Source of the DNA: Sipunculus nudus
Lineage: Eukaryota > Annelida > Sipuncula > Golfingiida > Sipunculidae
Reading direction: 5' to 3'
Assembly (NCBI GenBank): GCA_026874595.1
Contig: CM049308.1
Location: 48,739,327 to 48,803,326 of the forward strand
DNA length: 64,000 nucleotides
Position numbers and translations under genes: made by a program. Positions 1 to 10,873 of the stretch are shown piece after piece (the stretch's first letter is position 1; every line of letters starts with the position of its first letter). The notes beneath the pieces are model-generated. The model had not been told where the DNA came from, ran no database searches, and saw only the letters and a program-made list of their open reading frames with translations.

Positions 1-355
1 TTCCTATAAACACTGCTGAAATAACTTTCATATGCTGTATGTGTATTGATTTAAGCTATTAAATTTGAAAGCAACTTATATATTCAATTGTGTAATATTG
101 CAAATATTAAACTTTAAAAAATTTGATATAATTAAAAAATTAAGAAATAATTGAAATTATATATATTATCTGCTTTGTTTTTCTACCAGTCTGTCTGTCC
201 TTTTTTTTAAATATTAAGTAATTGTGAAAGAACTTTGTTATCCTGTAAGCAATGTTGAATTAAGTGAAAATCCTTTGTATATACACCATAATAATACAGA
301 GATGTTGTAACTCCCATCATTCCCCCCACCACCACCAAGTCCTTGCATATGTGGA
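1..355. other. AT-rich sequence, nothing recognised
   Basis: No exon, repeat terminus or RNA gene is visible. On the P450 strand this lies downstream of the last visible exon, presumably inside the next intron. Confidence 0.5.
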
Positions 356-363
356 CTGGGGAC

Positions 364-755
364 TAGGGTTGAAACAGGTACAAAATTTTGGACTCGAGTA
401 CCCGATAGGCATTACCTGACTCGGACTTGAGTACTCGTTACCATGGAAACACTGTGAAGATAAAACGAACATCTGTTTACCGATGCAAAATATGCATAAA
501 TTTGACGGCTTAACTTTATTGCAATGAAGGAATAGATATATGTCATAACAAGACCTCGGTTAATTTGACTAGCATATGTTTAGAGCCCTACGCCAGGCTA
601 CGACAATGGATAAACAATCCTACAGACTGTCCTAAAATTTGCAGTAAAATACATATATGCATGTACATACAAGAGTACTAGAGTCCAAATCTTGGACTCG
701 AGTACTCGGTAAGTATTACCCGGACTCGAGTACTCGAGTACCCCTTTCAGCCCTA
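364..755. mobile_element. hAT-like MITE with 8-bp TSD
   Basis: This 392-bp element has terminal inverted repeats TAGGGTTGAAACAGGTAC at the left and GTACCCCTTTCAGCCCTA at the right (14 to 15 of 18 pair). It is flanked by perfect 8-bp direct repeats CTGGGGAC at 356-363 and 756-763. The 8-bp duplication and TAGGGTTG-type end are characteristic of hAT elements. Inside are inverted CTCGAGTAC motifs near both ends. It has no coding capacity. Confidence 0.85.
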
Positions 756-1717
756 CTGGGGACATTAGTTGTATTTCAACTGTATACATTTTATAAAAAA
801 AGAAATACATATACCAGTATTAAATAATATATATTATAAAAAATAGATCAAACTGAACAAATTTGTAAACTACTGAACTGTCAACAATTTATCAAAAAGC
901 CAACCAATGATCACGGTAGTAATAACATCTTATGTTCACTAACTGCTCACATGCTTCAATTTTATCATTAGGGAATGCATGGTTTGGTCGCAAAATATTA
1001 TTTGCAACAATATCTTACTCACCAATTAAAACCAATCATGTCAAGCAGCCAACTTTTCCTCTTACTCTTAGACGTAATGTCCATTTGATCTTATTTTAGA
1101 TTTTTACCCTTCAAGGTCAACTTCAGCTGAGCAGAGTGACCGATGGGTCCCTTGTTTTTCTTCTTCTCAGTACAATAGATTATATAATTTATTAAAATAA
1201 ATAGGCAAATAATAAAGAAGGACAGCAGACAATAATCAATGTTTTAGTAAATTGGCTGATAAAGAGACATATCAGTGTAAGGTGAAACTCAAGGCAGAGA
1301 TGGTCAAATGTTTGCCAAAAAGAAAATGGCAAAGTACAGAGATGTGGAAAACAAGTTCATTTTAAAAAAGTTGACAAGGCAAAACAAGCATTCCTCAACT
1401 AGGCACTGAAAGAAAGTTAAAAAAATTCATCAAACAACAACCAGTTGCAGATCCAGGAATTTTTTTTTTTTTTTGGGGGGGGGGGGGGGGCACTTATATG
1501 TCAGAGAGTGTTACTTACTGGCATCCAAAACGTGTGTAAATCTGGGGTAGGAGAAGGCAGAGTGGGGTTAGTGGGAAGGACTTTGTAGCCTAGAATGAAA
1601 TCCTTGCATTGAATAATCTAGCATTTTACTCATGGAATATATAACTATGTAATATTTATAAACTTTCAACTATCATTTAACTATACACAGAGGAACAAAC
1701 TTGCTTATAATAAATAA
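756..1717. other. No gene; RC-1 terminus fragment and a T/G homopolymer
   Basis: Apart from an RC-1-like terminus at about 1120-1162 (CAGCTGAGC followed by GATGGGTCCCTTG and T) and a T15-G16 homopolymer at 1460-1490, I see no exon and no named repeat. Confidence 0.5.
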
Positions 1718-1993
1718 CAAGTGGCCCATGGGCCATTACGCTCAGCTGAACTTGAAAATACAAAGAGTGTATTTTAAGATGTATTTGAAATATAATTAAC
1801 ATCAAATTTTTAAACGTTTTGAGGGGTACTTCTGAGCCCAATAGCTTGGAGAATATGGGTAACAGAGCCCTAATTTCAGGTTTCCACAGAGATATATTCA
1901 TGAACCTCCTTTGATGTCAAGTTAGAAAATTCCAGGTCCAGCGGATAGGAATTGTGCCATGTTAACAGTTGACAGTTTCATTGCAGGTATAAA
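1718..1993 (-). mobile_element. Truncated RC-1 element (3' end portion)
   Basis: It starts on the plus strand with CAAGTGGCCCATGGGC, the RC-1 3' terminus in minus orientation, and abuts a second RC-1 terminus at 1994. The body shares the 'gggtaacagagaccta' type sequence with the neighbouring copy. Confidence 0.6.
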
Positions 1994-2873
1994 CAAGTGA
2001 CCCATGGGTCATGACGCTAAGCTGACTGGGAAAAGATTTGCAAATGAAAATTTTATCATCTGAATGGTAGTATATACCTATTCAACTGAAGCATCAAACA
2101 GATTAACCAACAGGCCAAGATTGTGTCTGTATTTATATATCTCAAAAATTGAGAAAAAAAGTGTAAATTAAAAAAAAAAAATACAGGTGGCTCCACCAGT
2201 CTGCAGAAACTAATAAAAACACTTAATGGTCAATATCCATGCAAAGAATCATGGTGATCTCTGCATTAGTTGTTCAGACACTTCAGCTTTTGCATCAAAT
2301 TTTCCATTATTCTGAGGGATACTTTGAAGTCCTATAGCTTGAAGGATTTGGGTAACAGAGACCTAATTTCAGGTTTCCACAGACCCTTTTCATAGGCCTC
2401 CTTTCATGACAAGAATGAAGATTTTAGGTCCAGTTGTTACGATTTGTACCCTGTTGACAGATAACCTTTAAAGGTCTCAAAAATAGAGAAAAAAATGTAA
2501 AAAATTTTTAAAAATTGAGGTGGCGCACCCAATCTGCAGAAACTGATGGAACACCTCATGATCAATATGTATGCCAAAAATCATGACCATCAGTGTTGTA
2601 GTTAATTAGATATTAAAGTTTTTGTATGAAATTTTTGACTATTCTTGGGGGGTTCCTTGGGGCCCCATAACTCGAAGGATATGGGTAACAGAAACCTTAT
2701 TTCTTGTTTCCAAGGAAATTTTTCATGGACCTCTCAGAATGTCTAGTTACAAGATTCTTAGTCCAACGGTTCATTTGTACCTGGTTAACGGACAGACGGA
2801 CGGACAGACGGACATCAGACAAAGACTCAGTGATTACTTTAGCTCAGATGACTTGCAGTCAGCTGAGCTAAAC
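1994..2873 (-). mobile_element. RC-1 non-autonomous rolling-circle-like element
   Basis: The right end is a near-perfect 13-bp hairpin at 2841-2869 (AGCTCAGATGACT pairing with AGTCAGCTGAGCT). The left end is the palindrome GACCCATGGGTC followed outward by CTTG and T when read on the minus strand. An ACGG/ACAG-rich microsatellite lies at 2788-2815. An inverted relative spans 47804-50883. There is no protein-coding content. Confidence 0.65.
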
Positions 2874-3319
2874 ACGTATCACAGCAGGCTCAGCTGCCAG
2901 TAAATAAACAATTGCATGTTGATTTTATGTTATAAGATCACTTTTTTCATATCCTTGGTGACATTATCTTTGTTTTATATACCTAACCAAGAAATACTGT
3001 ATTCAGAATACCAAGATTTAAGAATAAAGTTAAATTTTCAATACTGAATGTCAGGTTGAGTGAACGGTCTTATCCTACTGATGTACACGTGTGACCGGCA
3101 CAGCTATACTACCTGTTTTTTTTCCCCCAAGAGGCAAGAACCTTTTGCGGGAGCTCAGCTCCCACATCTACCCCCCTGGATCTGCCATTGACACTAACCA
3201 CCACATTTACAGCAAATGCTGCTGAAAACTCAGCGATATGACATAATGGTAAAATACTCGCACGGTAAAGAACTTTTACTAGTGCATACTCTGTCTAGAC
3301 TCAACCTCATAACAACAGG
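2874..3319. other. No gene recognised
   Basis: AT-rich spacer between the RC-1 copy and the gypsy fossil. No exon or clear repeat terminus was seen. Confidence 0.4.
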
Positions 3320-4440
3320 CACCATAGCACTTGAGAGGACCATTCATTTAGTATAAGATGGTCAGACAGGAAACTAGATCAGCTAAACAAAGAGACCAAG
3401 GATTACCCAAAGCTGGGGTAATTGCTTGAAACTGTTAACAAAGGTTGGCCTGAGAAAGTGCTGGACCTACTCAAGTCAGTTTGTGGACACTGGATCTTTA
3501 AGGATTTTATTTCTGTGGAAGTATATCAGTATATACTGATGAAAAGCTAACAAATAACTATTCCTAGTTCTATGCAGAAAGGATAATAATTGAATTGTAC
3601 CTCAGCAACCAAGGAGTTGTGAAAGCTCGCCTCAGAGCAAATACCTGTGTTCATTGGAGAGGCATAGACCAAGATATAGGAGATATTCTTAGTCAGATTT
3701 AAAAAGAAACAATATAAAAAAAGCATGATTCCACATGGCCTTCAGTGTTTAATCTTGGTTCAGACTTATTTTATTTCAATGGTCAAGTCTACCTCATGGA
3801 AGCAAGATGACTTTCATGAGGAAGCTGACCTCTGAAACCAGCAGTGCTTTAATAGAAAAACTTAGGACAATCTTCACAGAGCACAATGTACCTGACCTAC
3901 TCTATGGTGATGGAGGCCCTTTTTATCCCAACCTGAACCATTAATTTGATCGTTAACAAAGAAATCAGTGGTTATTCAAACATGTTTTGTCTTTACCAAT
4001 ACCCATAATCAAGTGGTTTAATGAAGAACTATCCAGACCATCAAACTTGTACACGAGAACGCACAGAAAACAGGCATGGATCCTGAATAAGCCCTGTTGT
4101 GTTTAAGATTTACACCTGTAGCTGACAACATTGGGAGCCTAGAAATTTACCCTATTTGGAACATTTGGATATAGATCTTCCAGTATGAAGGAGAGGATGA
4201 GAATACTCTCTGGATGCCTTAAAAGAGGGGCAAGACTTTCAGGTGGACAAACAAAGGTAATCAAATCTGTAATGAAATGTGATCTTATGTTGTGCAAACC
4301 CTTATGATAAACAGTTTTTTTCATAATAAGTAATTCTTAAAAGACATATCCAGATTGGAAGCCTTCCTGTTCCTTTGAAGAATTTTGGAGTAGTGGATCC
4401 TGAGCCCTCACAGTCAACTAATATCATTGCCAATGACAGT
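3320..4440 (+). pseudogene. Ty3/gypsy retrotransposon integrase fossil
   Basis: Translated fragments across several frames follow the order of a Ty3/gypsy polyprotein end. First comes the region before the integrase (G-W-P-E-K near 3445). Next is the integrase N-terminal block (R-L-R-A-N, then H-W-R-G-I-D near 3630-3680). Then come the catalytic-core start D-L-F-Y-F-N-G near 3765 and a run through E-K-L-R-T-I-F-T-E-H to L-L-Y-G-D-G-G-P near 3860-3925, where the second catalytic Asp is expected. A degraded segment around 3980-4090 corresponds to the third-acid region. Frameshifts and stops are frequent, so it is dead. No LTRs were recognised nearby. It is an old transposon copy, not a host gene. 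Confidence 0.75.
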
Positions 4441-5152
4441 CATTAAACTGTGAAATCTGTTATTACAGTATTTATCATGATTTTCAGACGTTCCTTGAAA
4501 CTGAACATTTTTTCATATATAAGTAACAAATTTAACATCAAAATGAACCAGCTGATTTCTTTTTATAAGAAAAGGGATACAATAGAACTATACTTTAGTT
4601 CTAAACTATTATTTTGTTGTTTGGTGAAGAACCCCTTTAGCCTGCTTCTGCTTTTTATCTGTAATGTGTCACAGTTAGTAGCAGTCAACTAGTAAAGAGT
4701 TTGCTTCATGTTGAGTCTTGTGTGACCTATGTTTGGTATGACTGGACTTGCAAAATAACATTGCAGCAATCTAACTTTATATGGATACTAGAGTGAAAGT
4801 GTTTATCTGGAATGTTCAGATTTGTAATATTGGCTTGCATTTGCTTGGAGACAAATATTCACATAGCAAAACACCACCATTTAACTATTTTAATGCTTGC
4901 TTTCCCAGTGAGAAGCTAGTAAAGAATTTCCTTGTGACAGACAAGTGTAAATTTTAAACCACAGTAATATTTCACTTTTTTCCATACACAGTAAATGAGG
5001 AGCATATGGTCTTGCTTGATCTGTAATAGCTGTTTATCTGGCCAAAGACTGAGTCTCAGTCTGAGACTGATCAACTTATCTCCTTGTCATAATAATTCCC
5101 CATGGGACTATTTTCCATCAGTTCATGTTTGCTTTTTAAAGAGAACACTTAC
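4441..5152. other. Intron or flank, nothing recognised
   Basis: AT-rich sequence downstream of the I-helix exon on the minus strand. The next P450 exon was searched for here and not found. Confidence 0.5.
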
Positions 5153-5215
5153 CTGCCAGGACAAAGGTCAAAAAATCATCAATTACATTCTCTTCTGTGA
5201 AGTCTGGATCAATAT
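5153..5215 (-). CDS. CYP46A1: P450 exon, start of I helix (CYP46A1-like)
   Basis: This small 63-nt exon completes the split Asp codon from the previous exon, encodes 20 residues and leaves one base of a Gly codon. It reads I-D-P-D-F-T-E-E-N-V, then I-D-D-F-L-T-F-V-L-A-(G). This matches the GLLDNFVTFFIAG segment that leads into the I-helix oxygen-activation motif AGxET. The intron interrupts that motif exactly after A-G, phase 1. The acceptor is GATTTGCAG and the donor is GCAG|GTAAGT. The continuation (H/Q-E-T-T) was looked for on the minus strand between 1 and 5150 and not seen, so it should lie beyond the window. Confidence 0.85.
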
Positions 5216-5529
5216 CTGCAAATCAGAATTAGGTATATATGTCATTAATATAATGCCTTGAATATTATTCTCATATACTTTGATGTATCCTTAGAATAAT
5301 GTCTACATTATTAAAATGTCTTTCCCTTGCAAGACTAGTTATATATGAAAACATTGATTATAATCAAAGAATGAATAATACTTTAAAATGTTAAAATGAT
5401 GTGGCACAGCAGCTCTTCCTGTATTTATCAATGATCCCAAAGAAACTACTTATTTAACTGGATTGATCAACTGAGGCTTCCACCATCAGGAACTAACTTT
5501 CACGAAGTAGCCTAGGCTATAGGGGCCAT

Positions 5530-7735
5530 GCCGTTCAGCTGAATTTGACATACAGGTGATGCATATGATTATTAATTATAAATGTTATGATCTGATGAAA
5601 AATATTTGTCAATTGAGGAAATTGATCAATGGATAAAATGTTTTCCAGAGTGCTCAAAAATCAGGTGTTTTGTCCATAGGCCTTAGACTATACGATACAG
5701 TGATCTTATTTAAGGTTTCCAAGAAAATTTTACCAAGAACTCCCTAGATGCTAAATTTTATGTCCAACTGCTACAATTTGTGTCCATCTTACTTTTCTGC
5801 TAATTGTTCACAGAATATGGGTCACAGTGACCTTATTTAGTGTTAATTCTAAGAAGATTTAATTAAATTAATTAAATTAGAAGTTTCTAGGTCCAACTGC
5901 ACCATTTGTGCCCATCTAACTTAAAGAATGCTAAATTCATGTTCACAGAATATAGTAGCAGTGACCTTATTTTGGTTTCCAAGGATACATTTTAATCAAG
6001 TTCCTGGATCCAACATTTAAGATGATGGCCATGTCTGACTTTCTGGGTGCTCAAAATTTGATTTTCCTCTCATACCTCACAGAATATAGTTCATCATGGT
6101 GTTAAAGGAGATTTGCCCAAGACCACCTTGAATAAGGAGGTGGAAGGTTCCAGGTCCAACTGTTATGATTTTAGCCTACCTGACTTTCACAGTACTAAAA
6201 TCATACTTTTTCCTATAGCTCACAAAATATATGTTACAGTGACTTGTATCAAGATTCAGTGCAAAACCTGTTAAGGACCTCCCTAGATTTTACAATGGGT
6301 AAAACAGTTATGATTTGTGCCCTGTGTAATTGTCTGAGTGCTCAGAATCATATTATTTACCAGTAGCTCAGGTAACCATGGCCTAATTTCAGGTTTCCAA
6401 CAAAGGCATTTTGCCTAGAACCTCCCTGGATGTTGTGTATGATGATTCTCGGCCAGCAGGTGCAATGTATGCCCATTTCACATTTAGAGTGCTCAAATGA
6501 TATCTTTTTCCTATAGCTCGCAGAATATAGGCCACAGTTACCTGACTTCATATTTTCATGGACACTTGCGTGGACCTTAATGATACATTAGAAGATTCTG
6601 GGCCTTAAGAATACAATTTACTTCCTGTCTGACTGTCTGGGTGCTCAAAATCATGTTTTTGGCCAATATAGGTATACAGAATATAGGTAAAAATTAACTA
6701 ATTTCAGGTTTTCTAGGAGATTTGCCTAGAACCTCCAAGGATGTCGTGAAAGAAGATTCTAGGCCTGAGAGATACAATTTGTGCTGATCTGACATTCAAG
6801 GTGGTCTTGTGATAATTTTCCTATAGGTTGCTGAATATAGGTCATGGTGACCTAATTTCATATTTGCATGAACATTTGCCAAAGACCTCCAAGAATGTAA
6901 CATTATAACTGAAATTTCTGGCATTGGGGATGCCATAGTATCCCTAGACATATAAAGCATTCCCCTTCTAAAATAGGCACCCTTCTACTGAAGTATAAAT
7001 TGACACATGACAGGGCCAAGGTCACAAATGTTTGAACTTGTCTGATCTCTTGGTGGAGATTGTTGTGTCTAATTTGAATGGAACAGATGCAGTACTTCAA
7101 AATTATGGGGTTGACCAAAATTCTGTTTCCAAAGATTTGAGAACAGATGGCGTCTTTCACATTGACCTTTGACCTTGTGACCCAAAAAATTGATACAAAT
7201 CTTCACCCATATGCTCACCTATATCTATACATATGTAAAGTATGATAAAGATCAGTGAAATTTTTTTTTAGTTTGCCGCTCACAAGATTTTTCTGTGGCG
7301 ACAGCTGCAGGACTATCATGAAACCATAGTAACCCAACTTTGTCTGAGGATACAATAATTTATTTTTAATGGATACAATTTTTGCCCTGTCTGACTGTCT
7401 GGGTGCTCAAAATCTTATTTCTGGCATGAAGGTCTCTGAATATAGGTCACCATGACCTAATTTAAGGGTCCCAAGGACATTTGCCCAGAACCTCCCTGGA
7501 TGTTCTGGACAAATGGATACAATTTGTTCCCTGTCTGACTTTCTGGGTGCTCAAAATTATGTGTTTGGCCCATAGGTTACAGAATATGGGTCACCATGAC
7601 CTCATTTCATGTTTCAAAGGAGATTGCTCCTTGGATGTACAGTTAAAAGTTCCCAAGTCTAACGTTTAGGATTTGTGCTAAGTTTACGGTCTGATTGATG
7701 CAGGACAAAGGGTGATCCTGATCCCTACAGCTCAG
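5530..7735 (-). repeat. Degenerate tandem array in P450 intron
   Basis: About ten diverged units of roughly 150-230 bp repeat the same order: 'gaccta(a)tttcaggtttccaag', 'cctccctggatgt', 'caatttgtgccc', 'tgactgtctgggtgctcaaaat', 'ataggtcacagaatatagg'. The array is bounded on the left by a CAGCTGAATTTGAC-type terminus and on the right by one arm of the RC-1 terminal hairpin, so it is probably an expanded RC-1 body. A degraded RC-4 fragment (6913-7362) interrupts it. Confidence 0.6.
6913..7362 (-). mobile_element. Degraded RC-4 fragment
   Basis: The left part resembles the RC-4 terminus (GGCAT..GATGCC hairpin, then TAGTATCCCTAGACAT). The right part (CTTTGTCTGAGGATACAA) matches the other RC-4 end seen at 63016-63033. 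The middle is largely deleted compared with the 2-kb copy. Confidence 0.5.
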
Positions 7736-7743
7736 TTAACTTA

Positions 7744-8077
7744 AGCAGCATTTCCATGTGCACGTATATGCCTTTATGAGTATATGTGTGAAAAATTGCT
7801 CATATGATTTTGTAACTGGGGTGTTTCAATGTGTCCTTCAGCATATGTGCGTATATGCGTGAAAATCGCCATAGGAGCCATTTTCATGCATAGGGTCTGC
7901 ATGAACTCAGGGATTCAGGGTAAAATGACATCATTTCACCATTTTTGTGGAAGGCCTGCTTGATCCACTGTACAAATATATAGTTTGCCAGTTCATGCAT
8001 ATACTCACACATGGAAACACACCTATTTTTCACACAAATATGCACATACGCATATACAGGCACATGGAAACGCTGCT
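7744..8077. mobile_element. MITE with TTA duplication inside an RC-1 hairpin
   Basis: Terminal inverted repeats begin AGCAGCATTTCCATGTGC and end GCACATGGAAACGCTGCT, and the homology extends about 50 bp inward (CGTATATGC, TGTGTGAAAAA). TTA is repeated at 7741-7743 and 8078-8080. Removing the element restores an RC-1 terminal hairpin, with AGCTCAG on the left and CAGTCAGCTTAGCT on the right. Confidence 0.75.
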
Positions 8078-8172
8078 TTACAGTCAGCTTAGCTAAAAAT
8101 GGATGAAGCTGTGATTTGCCATGGAACCATTATGGACAGTAAAACCATGCTATGCATTATATGGCGATTTTA

Positions 8173-9791
8173 TTAGCGAACCTGTGAGCTTATGCGATGG
8201 CGGGCATCATCCGTCCGCCGTCAGCCATCCAAGGATGGCTGTCCGCCGTCCATGGCTGTAAGTCAGAAACCATCGGAGCAAGCAGCTCCAAATTACCGAT
8301 AAGAATTAGTCACACGTGAAACTTTGTGCTGTAGAGCTTACTATTGGGTATCTGCATTTATTAAGATTTTATAGAGATAAAGCTTAAAAACCTTTAAAAA
8401 TCTATCTCTGAAACTGTCCAGCTAAATTGTCTAATATTTCACAGAAATGATCCCTAGAACAATCTCTCACAAATTTGTTTAAATGGGCTCCAGTTTGGTG
8501 ATTTTTGCCGAGTTACAGGAGGTTTAACTTAGTCATCTGTATTAAGGATACTAAACTTTAAATCTCAGAAACAGCTTGAGCTGTCATCACCAAATTTTAT
8601 TTCAACAAGGCTTACAGGCCTAATGCGAACCTGTGCAAAGTTTGGGAGTATGAATGGACGTTTATTTTTAAAATTTAATATTGATCCTCTTATGTCCTGC
8701 ATATCTACCTTAGGCATTATGATTCCAGCAAAATGGAAGTTTCTGACCTGCAAATTTCAGACTGGGACATTTTAAAACTAGAATTCGGGCAAAAATTGAA
8801 CTGGAGCCATTCAAACAAATTTGCAAGAGATTGTTCTAGGGATAATTTCTGTTATTAATATTTGACAATTTGGCTGGAAAATTTTGGAGAAGAAAATTTT
8901 TATATCTTTTTTAACTTTTCCTGTATGAAATCTAAGAAAATCAATAAATCAAAACCATTTGAACAAATTTGAATTATCAACATCTAAGGATCATTCATGT
9001 GTGAGAATAAAGAATTTGACCAAGTGGTTATTGAGAAGAAGATCTTTGTAGCCACTGAGCGGAAAGAGGCTGCTTTAACATTTGACTATATTCAGCTTCC
9101 CATAACTCGACCAAAAGTCATTGAACAGAGACAATTTGAACACACTTAAGAAAGCACTACCCGAGGAGCATTTCTGTGCAATATTAAATCATTTGGCTTT
9201 ATGCTTTCAGAGAAGTTTTTTGTAACCCTTTGTATGCCTTGGGCACTGTTGACCCCCATACAAAAAGACCAATGCAGGTGGCGCCACCAATACCTCAATT
9301 TCAGATAAGACTCCAGTGACCAACATTAACAAAATATTTGATGATGATAGCTTCAGCCATTTCTGAGACTGTAATTTTAGCATGCAAATGACTAAGTTCA
9401 ACTTTATGTAACTCAGTCAAAATCACCAAACTGGAACCATTTGAACAAACTTGAGAGGGATTGTTCCAAGGAACATTTCTGTGAAATATTGAGCAATTTT
9501 GCTGGACAGTTTCAGAGAAGAAGATTTTTAAAGGTATTTAAACTTTTTCATGATAAAAATTAAATAAATGCAGACACCCAATAATAAGCTCTAGGGCACC
9601 AAGTTTCATGTGTGACCAATTCTTACATGTAATTTGGACCTGCTTGCTCTGACGGTTTCTGACTTACAGCCAACCTTGGACGGCGGACGGACGACACTGC
9701 GCCATCGCATAAGCTCACAGGTTTGCTAAAAATTAACCTCCATTCATACTCTCAAACTTTGCACAGGTTCGCATTAGGCCTGTAGGCCTTG
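8173..9791 (+). mobile_element. RC-2 element interrupted by an inverted RC-2 copy
   Basis: The left end is TTAGCGAACCTGTGAGC. The right end at 9763-9791 is CACAGGTTCGC followed by the AGGCCTGTAGGCCT hairpin and CTTG, then T. The middle is occupied by a complete opposite-strand copy (8606-9735). Confidence 0.6.
8606..9735 (-). mobile_element. RC-2 element, complete minus-strand copy
   Basis: Read on the minus strand it begins TTTAGCAAACCTGTGAGC near 9735, passes an ACGG-rich stretch (ggcggacggacg) and ends at 8606 with the AGGCCTGTAAGCCT hairpin, CTTG and a following T. Internal units repeat 'cacagaaatgat', 'acaatctctc' and 'caaatttg'. It is non-coding. Confidence 0.6.
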
Positions 9792-10873
9792 TTAAAAATA
9801 AGCACTAGCCTTACACCAAGAATTGCAAACGGCCAAGCACCTCAAGAATCTGCATTACAAGGTCGACTTGGTTTAATAAAACTGCAGTAAGGACAACTTG
9901 GCCTTGTGAACAAAATTATCTTTCAGCAACGGATACATCAGGAAATGTACCTAACATTCCATAAGAACACACAGGTAGGTCAGATCCAGAAAGTCAATAA
10001 TCTGACACAGGCTACACCCAAGAACACATCTTTTAATCTATCACAGTTTTATTTTCTGTATTAATTATTTGGTCGATGAAACAAATCAGAACATCTCAAC
10101 TGATATAAGTAATGACACCTTTTGTTAGACCTGTGAGCAATATAACATGACAGTGACACTTGCACAGCCAGTGAGCCTGTCTATCATTGTGCAACAGTTT
10201 CAGGACCAAGCATTTGGTAAGTTTTTGTACAGACAGTATTGGTCTGAGCCATGTTAGAGTTAGCAGGTTCACTATATGCCACAAGCTTAATAAATTTTGG
10301 ACAATTCTGATCTGAAAACCATTTAAAAAAGCAGAATATACCAGCCAATGCTGAATATGGATATTACCATTGACTGAAATTTTCAAGTGTTCACAATATA
10401 TACCCTCAACAAGAAATATATCACAATGGTTTTCATTTTATTTCACTGAAAAGGATCTGTAATTCCTTCACAACACTCCATCCTATGCATCAACAATGCA
10501 TGCAAATCCCAAAATATGCCTGGATTACTATATGAAGTGACTGAAGAATCCACATTTTAGACCATTCCAGTTGTAAGGTTTCATGTTTGAATGATTTTAA
10601 GTTGCCAAGATGGACTTTCATTGTTCATAGTGAATTAAAGTGGATGGATTCAAGTGAATCAAATTTGTCAAAATTATACACTAATTTCACATATTAAAAA
10701 AAAAATGTTCCCTTTATGATTCAGACAGTATCTAATATTTACCTTAAAGTTAGTTTTTTAATTTTTCAAGACCAAATGTTTCCCTGTGATGACAATAACT
10801 AGCTGGCCAACAGTATACTGGTCAATGGGCCCATGCCAATTTGTAACTAATGTTGAGCCCTGTTAAAATTAAA
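9792..10873. other. Intron, no gene or repeat recognised
   Basis: About 1.1 kb of AT-rich sequence without a recognised terminus. A CCAATGGGCCCATG motif near 10823 may be an RC-1 relic. Confidence 0.4.

Noticed and set aside
1-5150. Next P450 exon (H/Q-E-T-T continuation)
   Set aside because: I searched the minus strand for the motif and a phase-1 acceptor and found none, so I make no call.
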